64,000 nucleotides of DNA, taken from Marinifilum caeruleilacunae (GTDB taxonomy: Bacteria > Bacteroidota > Bacteroidia > Bacteroidales > Marinifilaceae). This document shows, piece by piece, positions 51,523-60,838 of this stretch. The DNA is taken from NCBI RefSeq assembly GCF_013141825.1, contig NZ_RZNH01000008.1, positions 1,000 to 64,999 of the forward strand, written 5' to 3'. The first letter of the stretch is position 1. Each line of letters starts with the position of its first letter. The position numbers were made by a program, and so were the translations under genes. Below the pieces are notes generated by a model. That model did not search any database. It was given only the letters and a program-made list of their open reading frames with translations, and had not been told where the DNA came from.

Positions 51523-52296
51523 TTACATTTTCTTTCCGATAAAGAACACATAACCGTAATACTCTTTGTATTTGTGATACAATTGAGCTTCGTGGCGTTG
51601 ATTGGCAATAAATTCTTCAACTGCCTTATTGCCTTTATTCTCTTTCAAAAATCTTTTATCTAGTTCTACCTGTGGGGCATAAAAATGCTCGATCCAACAG
51701 TTTTCGGGTAGAATAAAACAGGCTACAGGAACATAACCTGCCTTTTGCATTTGTCCTAGCTTATTGGCAATGGTATCTATTCCCGGGTAGGCATCCTGCC
51801 AAAATTCCTCTATCTCTGCAGGGCGTTCATCGGTGAACCATGTTGCCTCTGAAACAGCAATATATCCACCTTTTTTTAAAAACCTTTTCCACTCTTTCAG
51901 GCCTCTTTCAAATCCGATATTGTAAATGGCACCTTCCGACCAGATTACATCCAACTCCTCATCGCGAAAAGAAAGATTATCCATCGACCCTACAAGACCT
52001 TTTACTCTGTGATCGAGTTTAAGTTTGGCCGCATTTTTATTGAATAAATCGATAAATATGGGAAACAGGTCCACACCTGTTACCTGCCCTTCTACATGCT
52101 GCGACAATACCATAGTTTGTCCACCAGAACCACAGCCAATATCAGCAATTTTTGAATCTTTGTTTAGGTTTTCGACAAAGCTTAAGGCTTTTAAAGTAAT
52201 CTCAGGACTTCCGGGACCTTGACGTTCCAGGTTTGAAAAATATTCGGCAAGTAATGATAAATCAAACTCGTGAATTGATTTAATATCTTCACTCAT
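51523..52296 (-). CDS. Class I SAM-dependent methyltransferase
   Basis: The 257-residue protein has the methyltransferase core: [22 protein letters not shown] near residues 47-68 (motif I), [20 protein letters not shown] (acidic tip), and [21 protein letters not shown] near 115-135 (motif IV). This matches a group of Bacteroidota proteins solved by structural genomics without an assigned substrate, as I recall. The charged C-terminus ([16 protein letters not shown]) is conserved there. It lies 146 bp upstream of the other methyltransferase on the same strand, but that gene has its own promoter. Confidence 0.82.
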   Translation of the reverse strand: MSEDIKSIHEFDLSLLAEYFSNLERQGPGSPEITLKALSFVENLNKDSKIADIGCGSGGQTMVLSQHVEGQVTGVDLFPIFIDLFNKNAAKLKLDHRVKGLVGSMDNLSFRDEELDVIWSEGAIYNIGFERGLKEWKRFLKKGGYIAVSEATWFTDERPAEIEEFWQDAYPGIDTIANKLGQMQKAGYVPVACFILPENCWIEHFYAPQVELDKRFLKENKGNKAVEEFIANQRHEAQLYHKYKEYYGYVFFIGKKM

Positions 52297-52558
52297 AATG
52301 TTTAAATTTAAATGTAATGATCAGGCGCAAAACAATTTACTACTTTGCCAGATCATCGAAAAATAATAATGTATAGACATGAAAATAACCCCGACATGAA
52401 TATGTCTGAGTTGTACTACGGGATAAGCCTGACTATACATCAGGGCTTATTTACATGACCAGATCCTTCTTAAATTTAAACATCAACGGGTTTTAGTTCA
52501 CCTCAAAGGTAAGATATTTTTAAATACCTGATACTGAAATACAAGTATTATCTATCCA

Positions 52559-53086
52559 TTAATTGTTTAGTTCCTTCCAAAACACCAAATTCTCATATTT
52601 ACTATCGCCCATTTCAAAATAGCATTTGCCCTTTAACTGGTAGTTTTGTCTTTTGTAAAAATGAATGGCCTGATGGTTTTCACAATAAGCAGTAAGCCAT
52701 ATGGATTTGTGCCCAAGGTTTACAACTTCTTGTTCGGCGTGCAGAAGTAAAGACTTTCCAACACCTTTGCCATGAAAATGTTGCGAGAGGTATAAAACTG
52801 ATAGCTCAGGAGCATCAATTTCCTGAACAGGGCATTGGGTGTCGAAATCCAATTGGTAGCAAGCAATGATTCTCCCCTCTTTTTCGGCCAAAAAAAGTTT
52901 CTTTTCAGGATTTTCAAGAAGTATTCGTGTTTTCTCGCTTGTGATTTCCGCATCCAGGTAATCGGCATACTCATCTTCAATACCATCGGGAGCATAAGTA
53001 TGAAGCCAAACCTGAAGCTTTAACATGGTAATTTTACATGCATCTTCAAATTTGGCCTCACGTATTGTAATATTGTCAATCATCAA
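52559..53086 (-). CDS. GNAT N-acetyltransferase
   Basis: The 175-residue protein has a GNAT domain with LYLSQHFHGKGVGKSLLLHA near residues 95-114 as the acetyl-CoA loop, and ENHQAIHFYKRQNYQLKG near 135-152. The start, MIDNITIREAKFEDACKITMLKLQVW, is typical of YhhY/PaiA-like enzymes. Its ATG lies 3 bp after the ATP-grasp gene's stop, so the two are probably co-translated and may act on the same molecule (inference). Confidence 0.85.
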   Translation of the reverse strand: MMIDNITIREAKFEDACKITMLKLQVWLHTYAPDGIEDEYADYLDAEITSEKTRILLENPEKKLFLAEKEGRIIACYQLDFDTQCPVQEIDAPELSVLYLSQHFHGKGVGKSLLLHAEQEVVNLGHKSIWLTAYCENHQAIHFYKRQNYQLKGKCYFEMGDSKYENLVFWKELNN

Positions 53087-53089
53087 TTT

Positions 53090-54247
53090 TTATTGAACAA
53101 ACTCCTTCAAATCCGAAACTAAGATCTCTTCGATTTCGGCAAACTGTTCTTTCGGAGTTTTTGTATATAACATTCCAAAGATAGAATACATTTTATAATC
53201 CACCTTTCTCAATTCCAGTGGCTGCATAAACTTATTCAGCAAAGCATCGTAATCGAAATTGCTAATTTCTTTCGATGGAATTCCGGTTGAATTGTCCAGA
53301 ATAATCAATGAGTATATCTCATCGTCCATCTCCTCTAAAACCTGATTCCAATTGGGCTTGATGTTTTTAAGGAAACAATAATAGGGATTTAGTCCTGTTG
53401 CAAAATAGGTAAGGTCTGCTGTTGTACACCAACCTCCAAATCGCATTGGGTTTACCTCAATTGGAATCATTATCCCGTTCTTATCAACTCGAACTTCTAC
53501 ATGTACCGGAAAGTTTTTCAGTTTGGCTTTATTACCCAACTCCTGTACAAAATTGGTGAATGGTTCCAGGTAATTTGTTATGGTTTCTTTCGAAGTAAAA
53601 TATACCCTGTCGCTCACATCGGTATCAGAAGAAAACAAATGCTTCGACACACCAAGTACCGTTGCTTCTCCATCCTCATCGAAAAAAGCATCGAAAGCAA
53701 ATTCTTCTCCTTCAATAATCTCTTCAATCAGAAAACTGGAAGCATTTACCACCTCAATTGGAAATAACGATTGTGCTTCGGTAAACTCTTCTTTAATCAG
53801 TTCTTTTACATGAGCCCAATCTTTTGCATTCAAGACCTTGTGTACTCCTAAACTTAAAAAACCAACTGCAGGTTTAATAATAAAAGGCATTGGTAATTCT
53901 TCCAATTTTACTTCATCCAGTTCTTTTAAACCAACTTCACGAAAAAAGAAACTTGGATACATGCTTTGAACCAATTTTCGGAACTCCACTTTGTTTTTAA
54001 AAACATTGATATACTCAGGTAACTTTGTAAAACCCAGATTTTTCACCACCCAATTGATAGAATTTTCCGAATTGGTATAAAGCCTGCTATTCGAATCATT
54101 TTTAAAGTTTTCAATAATTTCTTCTGTGCTAATCAGGCTTAACTCGCCGTGTTCGGTAATATTACCAGTATCTAAGGCAGGAAAATCGTACTTTACAATG
54201 GTCTCTTTTAAGAACTTAGAAACGTAAGGTTTATCCAATAAAATCAT
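53090..54247 (-). CDS. ATP-grasp ligase of unknown substrate
   Basis: The 385-residue protein has an ATP-grasp fold at about residues 95-305: MPFIIKPAVGFLSLGVHKV (phosphate loop), SSFLIEEIIEGEEFAFDAFF near 167-186, and VHVEVRVDKNGIMIPIEVNPMRFGG near 247 with the metal-binding Glu/Asn. Such enzymes join a carboxylate, activated as an acylphosphate, to an amine or thiol. WCTTADLTYFATGLNPYYCFLK follows the fold. The neighbouring GNAT suggests a small peptide or amide pathway, but no other biosynthetic genes are here. Confidence 0.8.
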   Translation of the reverse strand: MILLDKPYVSKFLKETIVKYDFPALDTGNITEHGELSLISTEEIIENFKNDSNSRLYTNSENSINWVVKNLGFTKLPEYINVFKNKVEFRKLVQSMYPSFFFREVGLKELDEVKLEELPMPFIIKPAVGFLSLGVHKVLNAKDWAHVKELIKEEFTEAQSLFPIEVVNASSFLIEEIIEGEEFAFDAFFDEDGEATVLGVSKHLFSSDTDVSDRVYFTSKETITNYLEPFTNFVQELGNKAKLKNFPVHVEVRVDKNGIMIPIEVNPMRFGGWCTTADLTYFATGLNPYYCFLKNIKPNWNQVLEEMDDEIYSLIILDNSTGIPSKEISNFDYDALLNKFMQPLELRKVDYKMYSIFGMLYTKTPKEQFAEIEEILVSDLKEFVQ

Positions 54248-54286
54248 GTAATCTGTAGTGTTTGTTCGCTGATGTGTTATTTATCG

Positions 54287-54294
54287 CAAAGCTA
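54287..54294 (-). promoter_or_regulatory. Probable -7 box for the ATP-grasp gene (TAGCTTTG)
   Basis: The minus strand reads TAGCTTTG, which matches TAnnTTTG, 39 bases ahead of the ATG at 54247. A -33 TTG is not seen. Confidence 0.35.
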
Positions 54295-54412
54295 CGAAGA
54301 AAGCTTTAATATTCATGCGAAAATCAGAAATTGCAGTTTTTTCAATCACAACAATGTTTATATGTAATGATTCATTAAATTTCAGAATTGAAATCATTAC
54401 AGAATTTAGATT

Positions 54413-55354
54413 GTGAAAGATAAAATCCTAATTGCCTATTCTATTCCACACCAAGGACTTTCGGAACTTGAGAAAGAGTTTGATTTGATCTATCCCGAAA
54501 AGGAATTTTTCTCTACGGAAGAATTAATTGAACGGATTCCTGATTGTGTAGCATTGCTTTCCATTTTTAATAAAGAAGTTCCAAAATCGGTTATTGAAGC
54601 AGGTAAAAAGTTAAAAATTATTAGTAATTACGGTGTTGGATTTAATAATATTGATATTGAAACTGCCACCAAACAAGGAATTGTGGTGAGCAACACACCC
54701 GAGGCGGTTTGCGAACCTACCGCAGAACTTTGTTTGGCTTTAATACTCTCCTTATCGAGAGGAATTGCCCTATGCCATTACGGTTTGAAAACCGATCCAG
54801 ATTTTGAATGGGGAGTGATGAAAAACCTGGGAACTGGATTGCATGGCAAAACTCTTGGTATTATCGGAATGGGTAAAATTGGAAAATCCATTGCTAAAAA
54901 AGCCGAAGCATTTGGCTTGAGAGTAATCTATCACAATCGCAAAGAGATTGCTGGTTCGCCCTACCAATACCTCAATTTTTCAGAATTATTAAAGCAAAGC
55001 GATATTCTTTCCTTAAATTGTCCTTTAAGCGATGAAACACATCACTTAATTGGTGCACAGGAACTGGAACTGATGAAAAATTCGGCCTTGTTGATTAACA
55101 CCGCCAGAGGACCAGTGGTAAATGAAGAGGAGCTTGTTGACGCTTTGAAATCGGGCAAAATTGCAGGTGCAGCTTTAGATGTATTTGAGCACGAACCTAA
55201 AATCCATCCCGACTTGTTACAACTCGACAATGTTGTGGTGGTACCGCATATTGGCACAGCGACCATCGAAACCAGGATTGAAATGGGAAAAGAGGCAAGT
55301 GAGAACATCATTTCCTATCTAAAAAACAAAACAGAAAAAAATCGTGTGAATTGA
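54413..55354 (+). CDS. D-2-hydroxyacid dehydrogenase
   Basis: The 313-residue NAD(P)-dependent enzyme reduces 2-oxoacids such as glyoxylate or hydroxypyruvate. It has ISNYGVGFNNIDIETATKQG near residues 67-86, the Rossmann loop LGIIGMGKIGKSIAKKAE near 146-163, catalytic Arg in NTARGPVVNEEELVDALKSGK near 226, Glu in FEHEPKIHPDL, and His in VVVPHIGTATIETR near 279. This set is closest to glyoxylate/hydroxypyruvate reductases. It begins with GTG at 54413. CoaX follows 43 bp later. Confidence 0.88.
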   Translation: MKDKILIAYSIPHQGLSELEKEFDLIYPEKEFFSTEELIERIPDCVALLSIFNKEVPKSVIEAGKKLKIISNYGVGFNNIDIETATKQGIVVSNTPEAVCEPTAELCLALILSLSRGIALCHYGLKTDPDFEWGVMKNLGTGLHGKTLGIIGMGKIGKSIAKKAEAFGLRVIYHNRKEIAGSPYQYLNFSELLKQSDILSLNCPLSDETHHLIGAQELELMKNSALLINTARGPVVNEEELVDALKSGKIAGAALDVFEHEPKIHPDLLQLDNVVVVPHIGTATIETRIEMGKEASENIISYLKNKTEKNRVN

Positions 55355-55397
55355 ATCACATACATTTATACCAAAAATCGAAATTACCTAGATATTT

Positions 55398-56165
55398 ATG
55401 CTACTCGCTATTGACATTGGAAACACAAATGTAGTTTGTGGTTTATCGGACAACAACCATTGGACGGAAGAATTTAGAATTCATACCGTTGCCAACAAAA
55501 CTTCGGATGAGTACGAGGTGATTTACAGAACTTTGTTTGCCAGTAGAAATGTCGATCTCGACCAGGTAGATCGAATTGTGGTGAGCAGCGTGGTGCCTTC
55601 TCTCATTTTGCCAATTCGCGAAATGATTAAAAAGCTTTTTGGAAAAGAGCCTTTGGTGGTTGGCCCAGAAATCTACGACAAGTTAAATATTGGCATTTTA
55701 AATCCGTATGAAATTGGTACCGATTTGGTTGCAAATGCTGTTGCTGCCCACAACAAGTACCAGGGCAACTGTATTGTTGTTGATTTTGGTACTGCCCTGA
55801 CTTTTACAGCCATAAAAGCTGATGGAAACCTGCTTGGCGTGAGCATTGCTCCAGGTTTAAAAACTGCAATGTCATCCTTATCGCAAAAAACTGCAAAACT
55901 ACCAAATGTGGATATTGCCATTCCACCATCCTGTATTGGTAAAAACACGACTCATGCTTTGCAAGCCGGTATTGTAATGGGTTATAAAGGATTGGTGGAG
56001 TATTTATTGAAAGAAATCAAATCGGAATTAGTTGGTAAAACAACCGTGATTGCCACAGGTGGACTTTCCAAACTAATGCTTCCAATCATTGAAAGTTTCG
56101 ATCATCATGAACCAAGTTTAACCCTTGATGGTCTAAAAATTATTGGCAACCAATTTTATCAATAG
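55398..56165 (+). CDS. coaX: Type III pantothenate kinase
   Basis: CoaX phosphorylates pantothenate in the first step of coenzyme A synthesis and is not inhibited by CoA. The 255-residue protein has the acetate/sugar kinase-fold motifs: LLAIDIGNTNVVCGL (residues 2-16, with Asp5), IVVSSVVPSL near 61, the pantothenate-binding IGTDLVANAVAAHNKYQGN near 108 and IVVDFGTALTFTAI near 127. VSIAPGLKTAMSSLSQKTAKLP near 149 completes the set. It needs a monovalent cation. It sits 15 bp before a CYTH gene. Confidence 0.94.
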   Translation: MLLAIDIGNTNVVCGLSDNNHWTEEFRIHTVANKTSDEYEVIYRTLFASRNVDLDQVDRIVVSSVVPSLILPIREMIKKLFGKEPLVVGPEIYDKLNIGILNPYEIGTDLVANAVAAHNKYQGNCIVVDFGTALTFTAIKADGNLLGVSIAPGLKTAMSSLSQKTAKLPNVDIAIPPSCIGKNTTHALQAGIVMGYKGLVEYLLKEIKSELVGKTTVIATGGLSKLMLPIIESFDHHEPSLTLDGLKIIGNQFYQ

Positions 56166-56179
56166 CTAGAAATTAAGAA

Positions 56180-56638
56180 ATGGCAGTAGAAATCGAAAGA
56201 AAATTTTTGGTACACAAAGATCGCTTGGTACTTCCTGAAAAAGGAAAAAAACTGATACAAGCCTACATTTGGAGCGATCCCGAAAAAAGTCTGCGAATTA
56301 GGATTAGCGGTGAGCAAGCCTTTCTAACCATAAAGGCAGGTGTTGACATCCTGGAAAGAGCCGAATTTGAATATGAAATCCCTCTTTCCGATGCCAGAGA
56401 ATTGTTGGCACTTTGCGATGCTAAAATTGAAAAAACCAGATATTTTATTCCTTTTGGTGATCACACCTGGGAAGTAGATGTTTTTCATGATTTAAACAAT
56501 GGTCTTATCGTTGCCGAAGTGGAACTCAACTCAGCCAATGACAAGTTGGTTTTGCCAGATTGGATTGCTGAAGAGGTAAGCAAAGATCCAAAGTATTTGA
56601 ATGTATCCTTAATTAAAAATCCTTTCGTCGAGTGGTGA
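56180..56638 (+). CDS. CYTH-domain triphosphatase-like protein
   Basis: The 152-residue protein is a single CYTH domain, the tunnel fold of inorganic triphosphatases, thiamine triphosphatase and class IV adenylyl cyclases. It has the ExExK signature at the start (AVEIERKFLV), LRIRISGEQAFLTIKAG near 37-53, EFEYEIPLSDARELL near 61-75, and VDVFHDLNNGLIVAEVEL near 98-115. Most small bacterial members hydrolyse triphosphate. It follows coaX by 14 bp. Its 3' end overlaps the GH3/beta-lactamase gene by 30 bp. Confidence 0.88.
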   Translation: MAVEIERKFLVHKDRLVLPEKGKKLIQAYIWSDPEKSLRIRISGEQAFLTIKAGVDILERAEFEYEIPLSDARELLALCDAKIEKTRYFIPFGDHTWEVDVFHDLNNGLIVAEVELNSANDKLVLPDWIAEEVSKDPKYLNVSLIKNPFVEW

Positions 56639-59600
56639 TACCAATAGGTCGGTAAAATGTCGGGCCGGCGTAACTTCTGGCCTTACTGCTTTGTAGATGC
56701 ACTCCTGTATTTTGGTGCGCACATCCATCTCCATCAGTTTTGCATTCGATTCGTCAGGACAAATTCTATTAGATAAAAAGATATAAACCAGGTCATATTC
56801 CGGATCGATCCATACCATTGTTCCAGTAAAACCCGTATGCCCATAACTCGATAAGGAAGCCAAATTACTTGTTGGTCCGTTCTCATCGTTTGGATCTAAA
56901 AAGGGTTTGTCGAAACCTATTCCCCTTCGGTTTTCTCCATTGGGATATGCACGTGCAGTAAATTTTTCGATGGTTTCTGCGCCAATATAAACTTCGTTTC
57001 CATACTCCCCTTTTTGCAGGTACATCTGGGCCAATTTTGCCAAATCGCTGGCATTCCCAAACAGTCCGGCATGGCCCGATACACCACCAAGCATGGCCGA
57101 TGTTGGATCGTGAACATATCCTTTTACCCACTGCTTTCTGAAGAATTTATCGTTCTGTGTAGGTATAATTTTCTCTAAACTAAACCTCTTTTTAGGATGA
57201 TAACCAAGGCTTCCGGCTCCAAGCATTCGGTAGAAATGGCGATCCATATATCGATCTACCGATTCTCCTGATCTTTCACCAATCATTTCTCCCATTAAAA
57301 TAAAGCCCAAATCGCTATACTTATAGCCATTCTCTTTTCTGTATTCCGAATTGAGTATTCCTTGCAAAATGGTATCTTTATAGTGCTTGTTGATGTATAG
57401 ATTCCTGGCAATTTCCACAGGATAATTTTCTGATTTCACTTTCGAAAAAATCCCTTTTTTAAATTTGTAATTTCTATCGATATAAAGCCTTTTTCCCAAC
57501 TTAATGCTATGTCGCCTGGAGTATCTTCTGCTAAAAAGTTGATCCTGAAAGCTAGCAGAATCAACCGCCTCCCAGTGAAAGGGTTTCCAACTCAGCAAAC
57601 GAGCTTCGTGGGCCAGAATCTTTCTCAGCACCAAACTGTCTTTGTTCGAATCCTTGGCTTTTGACAGGTATTCTCCAAGCTTAGAATCGATATCAATCCA
57701 ACCCTCATCGGTCATTTGCATAATGGCAGGCAATGTAGCTGTTACTTTGGTAAGCGATGCCAAGTCGTAGATATCAGGATTTCTAACTGGTCTTTTCTTG
57801 CCATAAGTATGATGTCCATAAGATTTGTTGAACACCACTTTCCCCGCTCGTGCAACTAAAATCTGACATCCGGGAGTTGCTTTTTCCTGAATGGCATTTT
57901 CAGCAATCGAATCAATTACATTTAATTTTAATGTGCTTAGGCCCACCTGTTCTGGTAATGAATAGCCCAGGCGATTGTGATTGGTTTCAAATCCGGTTCC
58001 AACCGGAAATTCCCCATTAATGCTCACCGGAAGTTTTCCTTTGGCAGCCAGGCCTCCAAATACAATTTGGGCAGAAGCCATTTGCGCTTCCCTACTATCC
58101 TGGTAAGAAATTAATATTGCATCCAAATCCTCCAGGTTCTGATACATATCCAAGGCATAAGGATTGCCAAACAAATCGAAAATTACCTTTTTCTCCTTCG
58201 AAATTTCAGAAAGTAAATCTATGGTTGGTTTTGTGATTCCAAAATTTTTAGACGCCCTCTGATCGGTATTGTGCATACTCACAATCAACAAATTGTACTT
58301 GTCCAATTTTTCCTTCAGGATCTCCATATTTTCTTTTGAAGCATCCTTTTCGATCTGGTAAAAGTCGATATCGGTATACCTTCCCAAATATTCCTGGAAC
58401 CTGTTTCGAATCGAAGCTCCCATCGCAATAGAGGCTACTTTTAAGGTATCCAATCTTTTTAAAGGAAGTAAGTTTTTGTCGTTTTTCACCAATGTAATGG
58501 CTTGCTCGGTCAGCTGGCGCCTTAAAATAAAGCCTTCCTGCGTATTCAAACCCGACCAAAGTCTGTTCATATCAACCTTTTGGTATTCGTGCAAACCCAA
58601 CCAATACTTGGCGCGAAGTATTTTTTTACATTTTTCGTTGATATTTTCCCAGGTCAAGTCTCCATTTTCAATGGATTTACGAATCTCTCCTCGTGCGATT
58701 TCAACATCTTCGGTAAACAGCAGTACATCGTTTCCTGCTTGTAGCGATTTTGCATCTACAACTCCCTTGGCGTGATATTTCCGAATGCCTTGCATGTTTA
58801 AAGCATCGGTAAACACCAAACCCTTAAATTCCATTTCATTCTTTAACAAATCGGTCACAATTTTCGAGGATAGCGTTGCAATTTTTTCTTCCTCATCAAG
58901 AGCAGGAACATTTAAGTGCGAAACCATTACACCACCCAGACCTTGCTGAATTACTTTTCTAAAAGGATACAGCTCAACCGAATCCAATCTGGATCTGGGA
59001 TGATCAACAATGGGCAGATCGACATGAGAATCTATATCCGTATCGCCATGTCCAGGAAAATGTTTTCCTACTGCAATAACGCCTGCACTTTGCATTCCAT
59101 TTACAAAAGCATAGGATTTGTTGCTAACATTCAATCGATCCTCACCAAACGAACGACTATTAATCACCGGGTTTTTCGGATTGTTATTCACATCCATTAC
59201 AGGCGCAAAATTAACATGAACCCCCAAGCGTCTGCACTCAATTCCAATTTGCCTTCCCAGGCGATATACCAGTTCATTGTCCTGAACTGCACCCAACATC
59301 AATTGTCGTGGATAGCTAATGGTTTGTTTCAATCTCATTCCGAGGCCATTTTCAGCATCCATTCCAATCCACATGGGTACTTTTGACAAACTCTGGTACC
59401 AATTGCTTAGTTCTGCCTGCTTTCCAGGCTCACCATGAAAGAATATAATTCCTCCTACTTGATGCTGAGTCACTAAATTGGCGATTCGCTCGCTCTCCTT
59501 CTTGTTCTTATTCGAGTAGGCTGCAATCATAAATAGCTGGCTAATTCTCTCGTCTTCACTCATGCTGTTAAAAACAGAGTCTACCCACTGGTTCGACTTA

Positions 59601-59719
59601 TTTAGCTGGTCGACCAACAAATACTGGTCGTTCACATAGTTTTGAGAAAAACCAAATGTGTTAACCAAACAGATGATTACAAATAAAATAATCCTTTTAG
59701 GAGTCAATATATATTGCAT
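56609..59719 (-). CDS. GH3 beta-N-acetylglucosaminidase/serine beta-lactamase fusion
   Basis: The 1036-residue exported protein has a signal peptide (residues 1-25), a GH3 domain (about 45-575) and a serine beta-lactamase-like domain (about 610-1030). The GH3 part has KHFPGHGDTDIDSH near 217-230, the NagZ-type His/Asp motif, and FTDALNMQGI near 302 with the nucleophile Asp. The C-terminal part has SLTKV (SxxK) near 654, YSDLG (YxN position) and GHTGFTGT. Such fusions are recurrent in Bacteroidota and probably process peptidoglycan turnover products. The C-terminus overlaps the CYTH gene by 30 bp. Confidence 0.9.
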   Translation of the reverse strand: MQYILTPKRIILFVIICLVNTFGFSQNYVNDQYLLVDQLNKSNQWVDSVFNSMSEDERISQLFMIAAYSNKNKKESERIANLVTQHQVGGIIFFHGEPGKQAELSNWYQSLSKVPMWIGMDAENGLGMRLKQTISYPRQLMLGAVQDNELVYRLGRQIGIECRRLGVHVNFAPVMDVNNNPKNPVINSRSFGEDRLNVSNKSYAFVNGMQSAGVIAVGKHFPGHGDTDIDSHVDLPIVDHPRSRLDSVELYPFRKVIQQGLGGVMVSHLNVPALDEEEKIATLSSKIVTDLLKNEMEFKGLVFTDALNMQGIRKYHAKGVVDAKSLQAGNDVLLFTEDVEIARGEIRKSIENGDLTWENINEKCKKILRAKYWLGLHEYQKVDMNRLWSGLNTQEGFILRRQLTEQAITLVKNDKNLLPLKRLDTLKVASIAMGASIRNRFQEYLGRYTDIDFYQIEKDASKENMEILKEKLDKYNLLIVSMHNTDQRASKNFGITKPTIDLLSEISKEKKVIFDLFGNPYALDMYQNLEDLDAILISYQDSREAQMASAQIVFGGLAAKGKLPVSINGEFPVGTGFETNHNRLGYSLPEQVGLSTLKLNVIDSIAENAIQEKATPGCQILVARAGKVVFNKSYGHHTYGKKRPVRNPDIYDLASLTKVTATLPAIMQMTDEGWIDIDSKLGEYLSKAKDSNKDSLVLRKILAHEARLLSWKPFHWEAVDSASFQDQLFSRRYSRRHSIKLGKRLYIDRNYKFKKGIFSKVKSENYPVEIARNLYINKHYKDTILQGILNSEYRKENGYKYSDLGFILMGEMIGERSGESVDRYMDRHFYRMLGAGSLGYHPKKRFSLEKIIPTQNDKFFRKQWVKGYVHDPTSAMLGGVSGHAGLFGNASDLAKLAQMYLQKGEYGNEVYIGAETIEKFTARAYPNGENRRGIGFDKPFLDPNDENGPTSNLASLSSYGHTGFTGTMVWIDPEYDLVYIFLSNRICPDESNAKLMEMDVRTKIQECIYKAVRPEVTPARHFTDLLVSPLDERIFN

Positions 59720-60298
59720 AAAATGCTACTTAGGCTATGAAACTTCAAATCGTAAAGGTGTTATTCTCCAATTCAATTAAAAATCAATCATCTCTCGATC
59801 TCCAAATGGTTTTCGGGATTCAATGATAATGGAAATAATAGATTCACCTCGGGGATATAACAAAATTATAAAACCCCCATGAATAAAGAGAATGATTGAT
59901 CACTAAAAAAAACGAATTTGTAAATTTTTTACTTACAAAAAGGAAGCCAAAAAGAAGAAAAGGGGCATAGCCCCTCTCAATTACTTACAACTAAAATCAT
60001 ATTAAAAACTTGTTTCCAGGATCGAACCAAGTGAAATATGCAAAACCAGATAAGGAGTTTCCTCCTCTAATTCAAAAGTAAATTTATTTGACTCTATCCT
60101 AAAAAACAAGTGTCAAGTTTGCCAAGTTCAATAAATTGAGCATAATATTATTTTCTCTCTCAAAAACCTACCTTTCTATAAATCAGTCACAACACTCAAC
60201 AATACAACATTCAAGATCTCTATCATTTTGAATTGTCTGTTAAAATGGCTATTTTAAGACATAGCCAACCAAAATGTTAACCTCTAAACCCAAGTCCC
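59720..60298. other. Long intergenic region with a candidate small RNA
   Basis: About 580 bases lie between the GH3 gene and the DUF4468-like gene. The stretch 59945-60068 has small-RNA-like structure (separate entry). Nothing else of note was found in 59720-59944 or 60081-60298. Confidence 0.5.
59945..60068 (-). ncRNA. Candidate small RNA
   Basis: On the minus strand the -7 box TACTTTTG (complement of 60073-60080) is followed at the expected start by AGGAG-GAAA-CTCCT (complement of 60053-60066), a hairpin with a GNRA loop. About 75 bases further on is AGGGGC-TAT-GCCCCT (complement of 59961-59975), ending in a T-rich run that looks like a terminator. The product would be about 120 nt. There is no ORF and it does not match 6S, SRP or tmRNA patterns. 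A -33 TTG is missing at the right spacing. Confidence 0.4.
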
Positions 60299-60832
60299 AT
60301 GAAAAAGATATTCTGTACCTTCATTGTACTCTCCATAGTGATAATTGCAATTGGGCAAAACCAGGCCGATACAAAGCTTAGCATCGACGATAACACAGCC
60401 ATAAAAATGACGAGTAGTATTCAAATATCAACTCATCATTTTGCTGAGATTAGAAACTGGGTTTTATCGAGCGAAGCACTCGAACTTGAAATGCTAAATA
60501 GCAATACCGGAGAGGCCAATATTAAAGGTTGTAACTTGATTTACCTGAGCGAAAAGCAATCAAGCTTCCAGACTCAAATGCACTACACCTTACGCCTGAA
60601 AGAAGTCAACAATCAGCTTCTTATCGAAATTAAAGATGTATACTACATGTCGCTACCTGTATACGGTAAACAAGGAACTCCGTCAGTAATTTCGTATCCT
60701 TCCGATTGGTTTTCGAATGAAAAACTTCACAAGAAATCGGGCAAAGAAAGATACCTTAATGCCATTGTAAAGAAAAATACAATCGCAAAAATGAAGGAGG
60801 TGATGAATTCAGCCTTGGTATATTTGAACTAA
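60299..60832 (+). CDS. Exported DUF4468-like protein
   Basis: The 177-residue protein has a signal peptide (MKKIFCTFIVLSIVIIAIGQ). A domain follows with QISTHHFAEIRNWVL near residues 43-57, ANIKGCNLIYLSE near 73, MHYTLRLKEVNNQLLIEIKDVYYMSLP near 94-120, and a C-terminal helix AIVKKNTIAKMKEVMNSALVYL. This beta-alpha pattern resembles DUF4468 (a TBP-like fold found in Bacteroidota); assignment is by eye. It converges on the cysteine desulfurase with a 6-bp gap. Confidence 0.65.
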   Translation: MKKIFCTFIVLSIVIIAIGQNQADTKLSIDDNTAIKMTSSIQISTHHFAEIRNWVLSSEALELEMLNSNTGEANIKGCNLIYLSEKQSSFQTQMHYTLRLKEVNNQLLIEIKDVYYMSLPVYGKQGTPSVISYPSDWFSNEKLHKKSGKERYLNAIVKKNTIAKMKEVMNSALVYLN

Positions 60833-60838
60833 ATGAAC

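Noticed and set aside
52376-52406. GACATGAA repeats with an ATGTC inverted copy
   Set aside because: Arms are only five bases long and no promoter match is adjacent; this is close to what chance gives in AT-rich DNA.
58248-59386. Long antisense frames within the GH3/beta-lactamase gene
   Set aside because: They overlap well-conserved GH3 coding sequence and show no domain or signal features.
60010-60040. GGTTCGATCC on the minus strand resembles a tRNA T-arm
   Set aside because: The flanking bases do not form the 5-bp T stem, and no acceptor, D or anticodon arms are nearby; it lies within the small-RNA candidate instead.
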